Source: Kaistia dalseonensis
GTDB taxonomy: Bacteria > Pseudomonadota > Alphaproteobacteria > Rhizobiales > Kaistiaceae
Reading direction: 5' to 3'
Assembly (NCBI RefSeq): GCF_030814715.1
Contig: NZ_JAUSVO010000001.1
Coordinates: 1,116,001-1,180,000 of the forward strand
Length of the DNA stretch: 64,000 bases
Shown here: piece by piece, positions 43,689 through 52,972 of the stretch
Layout of the letters: each line of letters opens with the position of its first letter
Numbering within the stretch: the stretch's first letter is position 1
Made by a program: the position numbers and the translations under genes
Notes under the pieces: model-generated
The model's database searches: none
Seen by the model: only the letters and a program-made list of their open reading frames with translations
Told to the model about the DNA's origin: nothing

Positions 43689-43758
43689 GTTGAACCTTCT
43701 CCCGAAACGTTCCGCCCAATATGGGCGCTGCGATGGTGCGGCGCCAGTCCGGCGCCGC

Positions 43759-44013
43759 CTATGTGATGATCCGCGCGATCAGGACCACGACCACCGCGCC
43801 AATCGCGGCGATCACGACCTGATTGACGAACTCGTTGCCCAGATTGATCGGCACGTTGAAGTAGCTGACCAGGAACCCGCCTACCACCGCGCCGATCAGG
43901 CCGACGATGATGTTGCGGATCAATCCGCCGCCGCCGACCACGATCGAGGCGAGCCAACCCGCCAGGAGACCGATCACGATCCAGATCAGGATCGACTTCA
44001 GCTGCACATCCAT
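43759..44013 (-). CDS. GlsB/YeaQ/YmgE-family membrane protein (copy 2)
   Basis: An 84-residue protein with three membrane segments: ILIWIVIGLLAGWLASIVVGGG, IRNIIVGLIGAVVGGFLVSYF, and VVIAAIGAVVVVLIARII. It is the same family as copy 1 with Gly-rich turns (GGGGLIRN). The tandem may form a heteromer. It begins 12 bases after the lpdA stop, so it is probably co-transcribed with lpdA. Confidence 0.88.
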   Translation of the reverse strand: MDVQLKSILIWIVIGLLAGWLASIVVGGGGLIRNIIVGLIGAVVGGFLVSYFNVPINLGNEFVNQVVIAAIGAVVVVLIARIIT

Positions 44014-44024
44014 CGCCGTTCTCC

Positions 44025-45464
44025 TCAGATGTGGATGGCGCGTCCGTAGGCGCCCATGACGCTCTCGTGCATCGTCTCAGAAAGCGTCGGGTGCGGGAAG
44101 ACGGAGTTGATCAGCTCTTCCTCGGTCGTCTCGAGATTCATGGCGATGACGAAGCCCTGGATCAGCTCGGTCACTTCCGCACCGACGAGATGCGCGCCGA
44201 GCAGCTGGCCGGTCTTCTTGTCGAAGATCGTCTTGACGAGACCGTCGGGCTCGCCGAGCGCGATCGCCTTGCCATTGCCGATAAAGGGGAACTTGCCGAC
44301 GCGGATATCGTAGCCCGCCTCGCGCGCCTTCTTCTCCGTCAGCCCGACAGAAGCGATCTGCGGATTGCAGTAGGTGCAGCCCGGGACCTTGGCCTTGTCC
44401 ATGGCATGCGGGTGCAGGCCGGCGATCGCTTCGACGGCAATGACGCCCTCATGCTCGGCCTTGTGCGCGAGCATGGGCGGGCCAGCGACATCACCGATCG
44501 CCCAGACGCCCGGCACGTTGGTGCGCCCGACAGCATCGATCACGACACAGCCGCGATCCGTCTTCACGCCGAGCTTTTCGAGACCGAGCCCCTCGATGTT
44601 GCCGAGAACGCCCACGGCCGAGATCATCTTGTCGGCGGTGATCTCCTGCGTCTTGCCATCACCGGTGTCGATCGTAGCGGTGATCGAATCGGCGCCCTTG
44701 ACGACCTTCGTCACCTTGGCGCCGGTCAGGATCTTCATGCCCTGCTTTTCCAGGCGCTTGCGCGCATGAGCCGCGATTTCCTCGTCCTCGACGGGCAGGA
44801 TCTGCGGCAGCACCTCGACGACCGTTACCTCGGAGCCCAGCGTACGGTAGAAGGACGCGAACTCGATACCGATCGCACCCGAACCCATGACCAGCAGGGT
44901 CTTCGGCAGCGTCTCGGGGATCATCGCCTCGAAATAGGTCAGGATCAGCTTCTTGTCCGGCTCGAGGCCGGGCAGCGCGCGCGGACGGGCGCCCGTCGCG
45001 ATGACGATGTTCTTCGCCTCATAGTCGCCCGCGCCGAGCGCGCTCTTCGGCGCCGGGTTCGGCTTGCCATAAGCCTCGGCCGGAGCCGGCTTGACGGTCA
45101 CCTTGCCCGGGGCCGCGATCTCGGCGACGCCCCAGATCACATCGACCTTGTTCTTCTTCAGAAGCCCGGTGACGCCCTGATTGAGCTGTGCGGCGACGCC
45201 GCGCGAGCGCTTGGTGATCGCCGCAACATCGGCGCTGAATTTCTCGGCCGTCAGGCCGTAATCCTTGGCATTCTCGACATAATGATAGACCTCGGCCGAG
45301 CGCAGCAGCGCCTTGGTCGGGATGCAGCCCCAGTTCAGACAGATGCCGCCGAGATGCTTGCTCTCGACAACGGCCGTCTTCAGGCCGAGCTGTGCAGCGC
45401 GGATCGCCGCGACATAGCCGCCGGGGCCGGAGCCGATGATGATGACGTCGTAGCTATTGGCCAT
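44025..45464 (-). CDS. lpdA: Dihydrolipoyl dehydrogenase (E3)
   Basis: A 479-residue flavoprotein disulfide reductase. It has FAD motif GSGPGGYVAAIRAAQLG, redox disulfide in GGICLNWGCIPTKAL, NAD motif GSGAIGIEFASFYRTLGSEV, second FAD contact WAIGDVAG, and the base pair HPTLSE at the C-terminus. About 25 residues longer than E. coli Lpd, with an Ala/Pro-rich insert near 125-140. It reoxidises dihydrolipoamide of PdhBC. It ends the pdh series, after a gap of 118 bases from the YdcH-like gene. Confidence 0.95.
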   Translation of the reverse strand: MANSYDVIIIGSGPGGYVAAIRAAQLGLKTAVVESKHLGGICLNWGCIPTKALLRSAEVYHYVENAKDYGLTAEKFSADVAAITKRSRGVAAQLNQGVTGLLKKNKVDVIWGVAEIAAPGKVTVKPAPAEAYGKPNPAPKSALGAGDYEAKNIVIATGARPRALPGLEPDKKLILTYFEAMIPETLPKTLLVMGSGAIGIEFASFYRTLGSEVTVVEVLPQILPVEDEEIAAHARKRLEKQGMKILTGAKVTKVVKGADSITATIDTGDGKTQEITADKMISAVGVLGNIEGLGLEKLGVKTDRGCVVIDAVGRTNVPGVWAIGDVAGPPMLAHKAEHEGVIAVEAIAGLHPHAMDKAKVPGCTYCNPQIASVGLTEKKAREAGYDIRVGKFPFIGNGKAIALGEPDGLVKTIFDKKTGQLLGAHLVGAEVTELIQGFVIAMNLETTEEELINSVFPHPTLSETMHESVMGAYGRAIHI

Positions 45465-45582
45465 GCGGGCACCCTCTTAGCGTCTTGCTGCGCTGGCGGC
45501 TCGATGAGCCGGCGCTGTTTTCATCCCCAATTCTGCCCGCAAACGCGAAGCGGCCCCGGCCGATGGCCGGAACCGCCTGGTG

Positions 45583-45819
45583 TCACGCGCGCAGCAGCGC
45601 GGCGATCTCATCCTTCAGGATCATCCGGCGCTTGCGCAGGTCGATCATATGGAGATCATCCGTCGGTTCCACATCGGTCTCCGCACGGTGAATCGCGCGA
45701 TTGACCTCGTGATATTCGTCGGCGAGCTTCGCGAAGTGAGCGCTATCGGCGCTGAGCTTCGCAATCTTCTCCTGCTCGCCGGGAAATTCTTCGGAGAGTT
45801 CGTGCGGCGTGTGGGCCAT
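45583..45819 (-). CDS. YdcH-family (DUF465) protein
   Basis: About 78 residues from ATG 45819, which follows AAGGAA. It contains the DUF465 helical hairpin: FAKLADEYHEVNRAIHRAE, then LRKRRMILKDEIAALL. These small coiled-coil proteins of unknown function are common in Proteobacteria. It lies between pdhC and lpdA, on the same strand, but its link to pyruvate dehydrogenase is unproven. Confidence 0.85.
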   Translation of the reverse strand: MAHTPHELSEEFPGEQEKIAKLSADSAHFAKLADEYHEVNRAIHRAETDVEPTDDLHMIDLRKRRMILKDEIAALLRA

Positions 45820-45912
45820 CGGATGATTCCTTCTGATGTCGATACGCGCCGTCACTCGCCCATTGCGGTGCCGGCGACCTTGCGATGGATCAAGCCCCGG
45901 CAACCCAGTCGA

Positions 45913-47256
45913 TCAGACCAGCATGCTCATGGGCTTCTCGATATAGCCCTTGAAGGCCTGCAGCAGTTCGGCCCCGAGCGCGCCGTCGACGACACGGTGG
46001 TCGGTCGACAGCGTCACGGACATGACCGTCGCAACGACGATCTCGCCCTTCTTCACCACCGGCTTCTGGATGCCGGCGCCGACCGCCAGGATGGTGGCAT
46101 GCGGTGGGTTGATGATTGCCGCGAAATCCTTGACGCCGAACATGCCGAGGTTCGAGACCGAGGTCGTGCCGCCCTGATATTCCTCGGGCTTCAGCTTGCG
46201 GTCGCGGGCGCGCTTCGCCAGGTCCTTCATCTCGGTCGAGATGGTGGAAAGCGTCTTCTGGTCGGCATTGCGAACAACCGGCGTGATCAGTCCGCCCGGA
46301 ATCGAGACAGCGACGCCGATATCGACAACCTTGTGGATGACCATGCCGCCATCGGTCCAGGACGCGTTCGCCGCCGGGGTCTTCTTCAGCGCCAGTGCCA
46401 TCGCCTTGATGACCATGTCGTTGACCGAGACCTTGTAGGCCGGGTTGCCGTCCTTGTCCTTCGGCGCAGCAGCATTGACCTGCTCCCGCAACGCCAGCAG
46501 CGCGTCGAGCTCGGTATCGACCGTCACGTAGAAATGCGGAACGTTCTGCTTCGATTCCGTCAGGCGGCGCGCGATCGTCTTGCGCATGTTGTCATGCGGA
46601 ACGATGTCGTAAGAGCCTTCGGCGAAGAGCTTCAGGATCTGGGCATCGCTCATGCCCGTGTGAGCCGGGGCAGCGGCGGGTGCCGACGGCGCCGGTGCGG
46701 CAGCCGGCGCAGGCGCGGCGACCTTGGCAGCGCCACCACCGGACTTCGCCGCCTCGACGTCGGCCTGAACGATGCGGCCATGCGGACCCGAGCCCGCGAT
46801 CTTCGCGATATCGAGGCCGGCCTCCTTGGCGATGCGACGGGCGAGCGGCGAGGCGAACACGCGATCCCCGCCGTTGGCTGCCGGCGCAGGAGCAGGAGCA
46901 GCCGCCACTGGAGCGGGGCTCGCGGCAGCAGCCGGCGCGGCTGCGGGCGCAGCCTCGGCCTTCGGCGCGGGCGTCGCGGCGGCATCGGTCGAGCCGATCG
47001 CGCTCTTGTCCTCGCCATCGGCGAGCAGCACCGCGATCAGCGCGTTGACCTTCACGCCCTGCGTGCCTTCCGGCACGACGATCTTGCCGACCGTGCCCTC
47101 ATCGATGGATTCGACTTCCATCGTCGCCTTGTCGGTCTCGATCTCGGCGATGACATCGCCCGATTTGACCTTGTCGCCTTCCTTCACGTTCCACTTGGAG
47201 AGGTTGCCCTCTTCCATGGTCGGCGACAGCGCGGGCATCAAAATGTTGATCGGCAT
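45913..47256 (-). CDS. pdhC: Pyruvate dehydrogenase E2: dihydrolipoyllysine acetyltransferase
   Basis: A 447-residue E2 from ATG 47256. It has one N-terminal lipoyl domain with the lipoyl-Lys in [11 protein letters not shown] (near 43), a long Ala/Pro linker, the subunit-binding domain ASPLARRIAKEAGLDIA, a second linker, then the catalytic domain with the intact DHRVVDG near residue 420. The intact His makes a good reference for the degenerate E2-like gene at 58-792. The upstream extension to 47316 is not needed. Preceded by DUF5076 with a 7-base gap. Confidence 0.96.
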   Translation of the reverse strand: MPINILMPALSPTMEEGNLSKWNVKEGDKVKSGDVIAEIETDKATMEVESIDEGTVGKIVVPEGTQGVKVNALIAVLLADGEDKSAIGSTDAAATPAPKAEAAPAAAPAAAASPAPVAAAPAPAPAANGGDRVFASPLARRIAKEAGLDIAKIAGSGPHGRIVQADVEAAKSGGGAAKVAAPAPAAAPAPSAPAAAPAHTGMSDAQILKLFAEGSYDIVPHDNMRKTIARRLTESKQNVPHFYVTVDTELDALLALREQVNAAAPKDKDGNPAYKVSVNDMVIKAMALALKKTPAANASWTDGGMVIHKVVDIGVAVSIPGGLITPVVRNADQKTLSTISTEMKDLAKRARDRKLKPEEYQGGTTSVSNLGMFGVKDFAAIINPPHATILAVGAGIQKPVVKKGEIVVATVMSVTLSTDHRVVDGALGAELLQAFKGYIEKPMSMLV

Positions 47257-47263
47257 AAAGCAC

Positions 47264-47560
47264 CTATTGGCGTGATTCTGTCGTGCCCAAATCGGACGAA
47301 CGATGCCATTCGGCATCGAACATGGCTTTGATCTGTTCCAGCGCCTGCTCCTGCGAGCAGACGCCGTCGGTCTCGAAGCCGCGCGCTACATGCCGCGCGA
47401 TATCAACCAGCAGGATGCCCCAGGTCGAGGGGCTGTCAAAGGCCGTCCTGAACGAGACGTCGAGGCCATTGTCGACGATCCAGGCGCGAAAGACTTCGGC
47501 CGCATCATCGGAGCCCCAGACGCCGGGCGGTATGTCGAGCTGGCGCGGATGCTCGGCCAT
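47264..47560 (-). CDS. DUF5076-domain protein inside the pdh operon
   Basis: A 98-residue protein (MAEHPRQLDIPPGVWGSDDAAEVFRAWIVD, then WGILLVDIARHVARGFET). The pattern fits DUF5076, found in Hyphomicrobiales. It is placed 1 base after the pdhB stop and 7 before pdhC, so it must be co-expressed with the complex. Its function is unknown. The position suggests an accessory or regulatory subunit of pyruvate dehydrogenase. Confidence 0.85.
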   Translation of the reverse strand: MAEHPRQLDIPPGVWGSDDAAEVFRAWIVDNGLDVSFRTAFDSPSTWGILLVDIARHVARGFETDGVCSQEQALEQIKAMFDAEWHRSSDLGTTESRQ

Positions 47561-47561
47561 G

Positions 47562-48965
47562 TCAGCGATAGGTCACGGCTTTGACGGCCGCGATCACGTC
47601 GGCGACGCTCGGCAGGGCCAGCTTCTCGAGATTGGCCGCGTAGGGCATGGGCACATCCTTGCCCGTGACCTTGAGCACCGGCGCATCGAGATAGTCGAAC
47701 GCCTTCTCCATCAGCTGCGAAGCGATGTCAGAGCCGATCGAGTTCTGCGGCCAGCCTTCTTCCACTGTCACGCAACGCCCGGTCTTCTTGACCGATTCGA
47801 TCACGGTCTCGATGTCCATCGGACGAATGGTGCGAAGATCGATCAGCTCGACATCGATGCCCTGGGCGGCCAGTTCGTCGATCGCCTTGATCGCATAGGT
47901 CATGCCGATGCCGAACGAGACAATGGTAACGTCCTTGCCGGTCTTGTGGATGCGCGCCTTGCCGATCGGCAGCACGAAATCATCCAGCTTCGGCACGTCG
48001 AAGGAATGGCCGTAGAGGATTTCGTTCTCGAGGAAGATCACCGGATTGGGATCGCGGATCGCCGCCTTGAGCAGGCCCTTTGCATCCGCGGCGGTGAAGG
48101 GAGCGACCACCTTCAGGCCGGGAATATGGCTGTACCAGGAGGTGTAATCCTGGCTGTGCTGCGCGCCGACGCGCGCCGCAGCCCCGTTCGGGCCGCGGAA
48201 CACGATCGAGGCGCCGAGCTGGCCGCCCGACATGTAGAGCGTCTTGGCGGCGGAGTTGATGATCTGGTCGATCGCCTGCATGGCGAAGTTGAACGTCATG
48301 AACTCGACGATCGGCTTCAAACCGGCCAGTGCCGCGCCCGTCGCGAGGCCGGCGAAGCCATGCTCCGTGATGGGCGTATCGATGACACGCTCGGCGCTGA
48401 ATTCCTGCAGCAGGCCCTGCGTGATCTTGTAGGCGCCCTGATATTCGGCGACTTCCTCGCCGATGATGAAGACGTCGCCGTCTCGGCGCATCTCTTCCGC
48501 CATCGCGTCGCGCAACGCTTCGCGCACGGTCATCGAGACGAATTCGGTACCGGCCGGAATGGCCGGGTCGGACGCGACCACGACGGAAACCGGGGCTGCG
48601 GGCGCCGCGGCGGCTACGGCCGGAGCCGATCCGCTCTCGCCGCTGCCATTCTTCGCGGCCTCATGAACGCCGCTCACATCCTTGGCCGGTGCCGGTGCGG
48701 CGGCGGCCGCCGTCGCATCCTCGCCATCGGCGGCGATGATCGCGATCGGCGTGTTGACCTTCACGTTCTCGGTGCCTTCGGGGATCAACAGCTTGGCGAT
48801 GGTCCCCTCGTCGATGGCCTCGACTTCCATCGTGGCCTTGTCGGTCTCGATCTCGGCGATCACGTCGCCTGACTTGACCGTGTCGCCTTCCTTCTTGAGC
48901 CATTTGGAGAGCGTGCCCTCCTCCATGGTCGGCGAAAGGGCGGGCATCAAAATATCGATCGGCAT
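47562..48965 (-). CDS. pdhB: Pyruvate dehydrogenase E1 beta with N-terminal lipoyl domain
   Basis: A 467-residue protein. Residues 1-80 are a lipoyl domain ([15 protein letters not shown], lipoyl-Lys in [11 protein letters not shown]), followed by an Ala-rich linker to about 140. The rest is the E1 beta transketolase-like domain ([43 protein letters not shown]). The lipoyl fusion is characteristic of alphaproteobacterial PdhB and brings a second lipoyl group into the complex. It is 13 bases after pdhA. Confidence 0.96.
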   Translation of the reverse strand: MPIDILMPALSPTMEEGTLSKWLKKEGDTVKSGDVIAEIETDKATMEVEAIDEGTIAKLLIPEGTENVKVNTPIAIIAADGEDATAAAAAPAPAKDVSGVHEAAKNGSGESGSAPAVAAAAPAAPVSVVVASDPAIPAGTEFVSMTVREALRDAMAEEMRRDGDVFIIGEEVAEYQGAYKITQGLLQEFSAERVIDTPITEHGFAGLATGAALAGLKPIVEFMTFNFAMQAIDQIINSAAKTLYMSGGQLGASIVFRGPNGAAARVGAQHSQDYTSWYSHIPGLKVVAPFTAADAKGLLKAAIRDPNPVIFLENEILYGHSFDVPKLDDFVLPIGKARIHKTGKDVTIVSFGIGMTYAIKAIDELAAQGIDVELIDLRTIRPMDIETVIESVKKTGRCVTVEEGWPQNSIGSDIASQLMEKAFDYLDAPVLKVTGKDVPMPYAANLEKLALPSVADVIAAVKAVTYR

Positions 48966-48978
48966 GGTCGTTCCGCCC

Positions 48979-50058
48979 TTACTTTACGATGTCGGTCCAG
49001 AGCTCGGACGCATCCGGCTCGGGATCGTTCTGCGCGAAATCCGCCGACTGGTTGACGATCTCGCGAATGTCCGCGTCGATCTTCTTCAGGTCTTCCTCGC
49101 TGGCCCAACCCTTGTCGAGCAGCCGTACGCGAACCTGCTCGATCGGGTCGTGTTCGGTCCGCATCTTCTGGACTTCGTCCTTCGAGCGGTACTTGGCCGG
49201 ATCCGACATGGAATGGCCGCGATAGCGGTAGGTCTGCATTTCGAGGATATAGGGGCCATTGCCGGCCCGGCACCACGCAACGGCGCGTTCGCCGGCTTCC
49301 TTGACGGCGCGGATATCCATGCCATCGACCTGCTCGCCGGGAATGTTGAACGAGAGGCCACGCTTGGAGAAATCGGTCTGCGCGGAAGAGCGCGACACCG
49401 AGGTGCCCATGGCGTAGCGGTTGTTCTCGATGATGTAGATCACCGGGAGCTTCCACAGCTCCGCCATGTTGAAGCTCTCATAGACCTGACCCTGATTGGC
49501 GGCACCGTCGCCGAAATAGGTCAGCGTGACATTGTCGTTCTTGCGATACCGATTGGCGAAAGCGAGGCCCGTTCCGAGCGAGACCTGCGCGCCAACAATG
49601 CCATGGCCGCCGAAGAACTGCTTCTCGATCGAGAACATGTGCATCGAGCCGCCCTTGCCGTGCGAATAGCCATGTCGCCGGCCGGTCAGTTCCGCCATCA
49701 CGCCCTTGGCGTCCATGCCGGTCGCCAGCATATGGCCATGGTCACGGTAGCCGGTGATCACCTGGTCTTCACCGGTGCGGATCGCCATCTGCATGCCGAC
49801 CACAACGGCTTCCTGGCCGATATAGAGGTGGCAGAAGCCGTGGATGAGGCCCATGCCGTACATCTGGCCGGCCTTTTCCTCGAAGCGGCGGATGAGGAGC
49901 ATTTCGCGATAAGCCGCGAGGTCCTCTTCCCTAGAAAATTCAAGCGGGGCCGCAGGGGCCTTCGCGCTCGCCGTCGGCTTGGCCGATTTGATGGCGGCGG
50001 GTTTCCGTCCTGCAGCCGGCGCAGATTTGCTGCCGACCTTCGATTTGGCTACGGCCAT
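48979..50058 (-). CDS. pdhA: Pyruvate dehydrogenase E1 alpha
   Basis: A 359-residue TPP enzyme. The N-terminus is Lys/Ala-rich (about 35 residues). Then come [20 protein letters not shown], the phosphorylation-like loop [15 protein letters not shown], and the TPP motif [17 protein letters not shown] with [10 protein letters not shown]. With PdhB it forms the alpha2beta2 decarboxylase. It is the first gene of the pdh series, 167 bases after ftsB. A perfect palindrome lies in that gap. Confidence 0.96.
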   Translation of the reverse strand: MAVAKSKVGSKSAPAAGRKPAAIKSAKPTASAKAPAAPLEFSREEDLAAYREMLLIRRFEEKAGQMYGMGLIHGFCHLYIGQEAVVVGMQMAIRTGEDQVITGYRDHGHMLATGMDAKGVMAELTGRRHGYSHGKGGSMHMFSIEKQFFGGHGIVGAQVSLGTGLAFANRYRKNDNVTLTYFGDGAANQGQVYESFNMAELWKLPVIYIIENNRYAMGTSVSRSSAQTDFSKRGLSFNIPGEQVDGMDIRAVKEAGERAVAWCRAGNGPYILEMQTYRYRGHSMSDPAKYRSKDEVQKMRTEHDPIEQVRVRLLDKGWASEEDLKKIDADIREIVNQSADFAQNDPEPDASELWTDIVK

Positions 50059-50184
50059 ACCTTCGTCTCCAAGGGCGTTCCCAACAATTATCAGGCGACG
50101 TTAGCCGAAGGCGAACCGCAATCCAAGATGCGCGAACAGCATCTGAGCCATGCAGCAACTACATGACTTCACTGCCGAAAAGTG

Positions 50185-50209
50185 TGATGAACCAAAATTT
50201 GGTTCATCA
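50185..50209. promoter_or_regulatory. 25-base palindrome between ftsB and pdhA
   Basis: TGATGAACCAAA, centre A, TTTGGTTCATCA: twelve-base perfect arms. It lies 16 bases after the ftsB stop and 127 bases before pdhA. On the minus strand it is followed by CACTTTTC, a weak T-run. It may be the ftsB terminator, or an operator for a pdh regulator. I cannot decide between the two. Confidence 0.6.
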
Positions 50210-50225
50210 ACGATTTTCCGGCTGT

Positions 50226-50561
50226 CTATTGCTGCGGGGTCTGCTGCAGCGCAGCAAAATTGATCACCAACTCGTCGGGATGCACGACGTCGAGATTGCG
50301 GCGCGCGCGCTCGTCGATCATGTCTGGATCGAGGCTCTCGGGGCGAAGCAGTTGGGCGCGCTGTGCGAGAGCGCTGCGCTCCGCCTTGATATCCGCCAGT
50401 TCCGCCTCGAGAAGACGCGCCTCGCGCTGCATCCGGTCACGTGACCAGATACCATAATCGCCGTTGAACGAGTGGTAGCCGAAATAGGCCATCACCGCGA
50501 TCGATCCGAGCGGCAGCAGCAATCGGCCGAGCTTCGAATTCTTGCGTTGGCGTGTCGTCAT
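50226..50561 (-). CDS. ftsB: Cell division protein FtsB/DivIC-like (septum formation initiator)
   Basis: About 111 residues from ATG 50561. A short basic N-terminus (MTTRQRKNSKLGR), one membrane segment (about 13-33), then a periplasmic coiled coil (LLEAELADIKAERSALAQRAQLL), and the conserved DMIDERARRNLDVVHPDELV. It matches FtsB-type proteins next to pdhA in Alphaproteobacteria. It bridges FtsL and FtsQ in the divisome. The frame upstream to 50807 is not supported. Confidence 0.88.
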   Translation of the reverse strand: MTTRQRKNSKLGRLLLPLGSIAVMAYFGYHSFNGDYGIWSRDRMQREARLLEAELADIKAERSALAQRAQLLRPESLDPDMIDERARRNLDVVHPDELVINFAALQQTPQQ

Positions 50562-50806
50562 GGGCTCAGGGGAACGCGGTGCAACATGATGAACGAACCA
50601 TCGCCGAAGACGATTAACATGGGGTTTCCATCGGCGACGGGACCGCGAATGGTACGATTCCATTCCGCCCGGGCTTGACTTCCCTTGGCTATTGCGCCCG
50701 CACAAGGTATGGGATGCGCAACTCGCATTCCTTTCCGACGCCCGGTGCCCGCGATCGCTGTCGTTTCGCGGCCTGGAATGCTTTCTCAAATCCAGGCCCG
50801 TCCGCA

Positions 50807-52675
50807 ATGTCCACGTCCTCTGAACTCACCAGCTCCGCCGAACGGCCCTCGCCCGTTCGCAATCCCGCCCTCGCCCGCGCCCTCGCCGCACGTGGCTATG
50901 AAAGCCTGACCCCGGTCCAGGCTGCCGTCGTCGAGGAGCGGATCGGCGAGAACGATCTTCTCGTCTCGGCCCAGACCGGCTCGGGCAAGACCGTCGCCTA
51001 TGGCCTCGCCTTTGCCACGACGCTGCTCGGCACCGACGAGCGATTCGGCCCCGCCAACGAACCGCTCGCCCTCGTCATCGCGCCGACGCGCGAACTCGCG
51101 CAGCAGGTCCAGCGTGAATTCGAATGGCTTTATGCCGAGACCGGCGCCCGCATCGCTTCCTGCGTCGGCGGCATGGATGTCCGCCGGGAGGCGCGCGCGC
51201 TCGAGATGGGCGCGCATATCGTCGTCGGAACGCCCGGCCGCCTGCGCGACCATCTGGAGCGCGGCCGTCTCGACATTTCGAAGCTGAAGGTCGTCGTCCT
51301 CGACGAAGCGGACGAGATGCTCGATCTCGGCTTTCGTGAGGATCTGGAGCTGATCCTCGATGCGTCGCCGGCCGAGCGCCGCACCATGCTGTTTTCCGCG
51401 ACGCTGCCGCGCGAGATCGTTCGCCTCGCCCGGCAATATCAGCGCGATGCGATTCGCATCGACACGATCGTGCAGAACCAGCCGCATGGCGATATCGAGT
51501 ATCACGCGATTCGCGTGGCCCCGAACGAGGTCGAGCTCGCTGTCGTGAACGTGCTGCGCTTCAGTGATGTTCCCGCGACCCTTGTCTTCTGCGCCACGCG
51601 CGATTCCGTTCGTCATCTTCATGCGAGCCTGCAGGAGCGTGGCTTTGCCGCCGTCGCGCTTTCGGGCGAACTCAGCCAGACCGAGCGCATGCACGCGCTG
51701 CAGGCGCTGCGTGATGGCCGCGCCCGGGTCTGCGTGGCGACCGACGTCGCGGCCCGGGGGCTCGACCTGCCGGATCTCGGCCTCGTGATCCATGCCGACC
51801 TGCCGACCGGCCCGGCCGTTCTGCTCCATCGCAGCGGCCGCACGGGTCGCGCCGGCCGCAAGGGCATCAGCGCCCTGCTCGTCCCCTTCAACGCCCGCAA
51901 TCGCGCCCAGCGCCTGATCGCCGCTGCCGGTGTCGAGGCAAAGTGGATGGGCCCACCCAGCGCCGATGAAATCCGCTCGAAGGACCAGAAGCGGCTGATG
52001 GAAGACCCGCTCCTGCTCGAGGCGCCCTCGCCTGAGGACCAGGGCCTGGTCCAGGCGCTGCTCGCCGGCCGCACGCCGGAGCAGATCGCGGCAGCCCTGA
52101 TCCGCATGCAGCGCGCCACCCTCCCTGCACCGGAAGAACTCTACGATCCCGGCCAGCAGGAAGCGCGCGGCCCGCGCGAGGGTCGCAACCGCGACGATCG
52201 CAGCCATGACCGCCAGGACGCGCCGAAGAGCCATCGTCGTGGCCCGGAATCGCTCGAGCGCGCTGCGCGCCGGGAGCAGGAAGAAGGGTCACATCCGCCG
52301 AAGGAACAGCAGGCCATGGTCTGGTTCCGCATCGGCGTCGGCCGGCAGAAGAATGCCGATCCGAAATGGCTGCTGCCGCTGATCTGCCGGCGTGGTCACG
52401 TCACCAAGAACGAGATCGGCGCGATCAAGATCATGGAGCGCGACTCGCGTTTTGAGATCGTGGCTGAGGCTGCCGAGCGCTTCGCTACTGCGCTGCGCCG
52501 GTCTGACGATGAAGACATCCGCATCGAACCCGCCGACGCCGCCGATATCCCCGCCGGCGCCGGCAGCAAGGGCCGCCCCGCCAAGAGCGGCCCGGCCGGC
52601 AAGGGCGCCCCGCGCGACTACGCCCGCCCCAAGCCCCGCCGCGCAGGCTTCAAGCCCCGCAAGCGCCAGGAATAG
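50807..52675 (+). CDS. DEAD-box RNA helicase with DbpA-type RNA-binding domain
   Basis: About 622 residues from ATG 50807. Core motifs are the Q motif region (LTPVQAAVV), AQTGSGKT, PTRELAQQV, DEAD (VLDEADEM), SAT (LFSATLP), and HRSGRTGRAGRKG. Residues about 500-570 form a DbpA/CsdA RNA-binding domain (VWFRIGVGRQKNADPKWLLPLIC). A charged linker (about 455-510) and a basic Pro/Arg tail flank it. It likely works in ribosome assembly or cold-adapted mRNA decay. An upstream frame to 50675 is open but the Met here starts homology. Confidence 0.93.
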   Translation: MSTSSELTSSAERPSPVRNPALARALAARGYESLTPVQAAVVEERIGENDLLVSAQTGSGKTVAYGLAFATTLLGTDERFGPANEPLALVIAPTRELAQQVQREFEWLYAETGARIASCVGGMDVRREARALEMGAHIVVGTPGRLRDHLERGRLDISKLKVVVLDEADEMLDLGFREDLELILDASPAERRTMLFSATLPREIVRLARQYQRDAIRIDTIVQNQPHGDIEYHAIRVAPNEVELAVVNVLRFSDVPATLVFCATRDSVRHLHASLQERGFAAVALSGELSQTERMHALQALRDGRARVCVATDVAARGLDLPDLGLVIHADLPTGPAVLLHRSGRTGRAGRKGISALLVPFNARNRAQRLIAAAGVEAKWMGPPSADEIRSKDQKRLMEDPLLLEAPSPEDQGLVQALLAGRTPEQIAAALIRMQRATLPAPEELYDPGQQEARGPREGRNRDDRSHDRQDAPKSHRRGPESLERAARREQEEGSHPPKEQQAMVWFRIGVGRQKNADPKWLLPLICRRGHVTKNEIGAIKIMERDSRFEIVAEAAERFATALRRSDDEDIRIEPADAADIPAGAGSKGRPAKSGPAGKGAPRDYARPKPRRAGFKPRKRQE

Positions 52676-52751
52676 CCGGCGAAGGTGCACGGGCTAACGC
52701 CTGCATCGCGGTTAGCCGACACGACGGATCGAAGTCGTCAGAAGCGATAGA

Positions 52752-52777
52752 CCGGCCCTGCCGTTTGGCGGGGTCGG
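52752..52777. terminator. Possible bidirectional terminator hairpin (no T-run)
   Basis: CCGGCCCTGCC (52752-52762), loop GTTT, GGCGGGGTCGG (52767-52777): an 11-bp stem with two G-T wobbles. It lies 77 bases after the helicase stop and between convergent genes. A T-run is missing, so it may only help Rho-dependent ends. The remaining 52676-52972 gap shows nothing else. Confidence 0.35.
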
Positions 52778-52972
52778 TGATGGGCAAACTTGGGGAGAAG
52801 CCACGGCGCTGCAACGTCGCGTCCGGCGAAGTGACGGCGTGCGACTGCAATGGACTGAGTAATCGGTGCCTGTGCAGATCTACGGAAATCCAGGGCCAAC
52901 TGTCACAGCGTCCCATACATCCGCCAAAAGCGCCTTCCGTCTCGGTCGGTCGCCGCGTCTGACCCCACAGCG

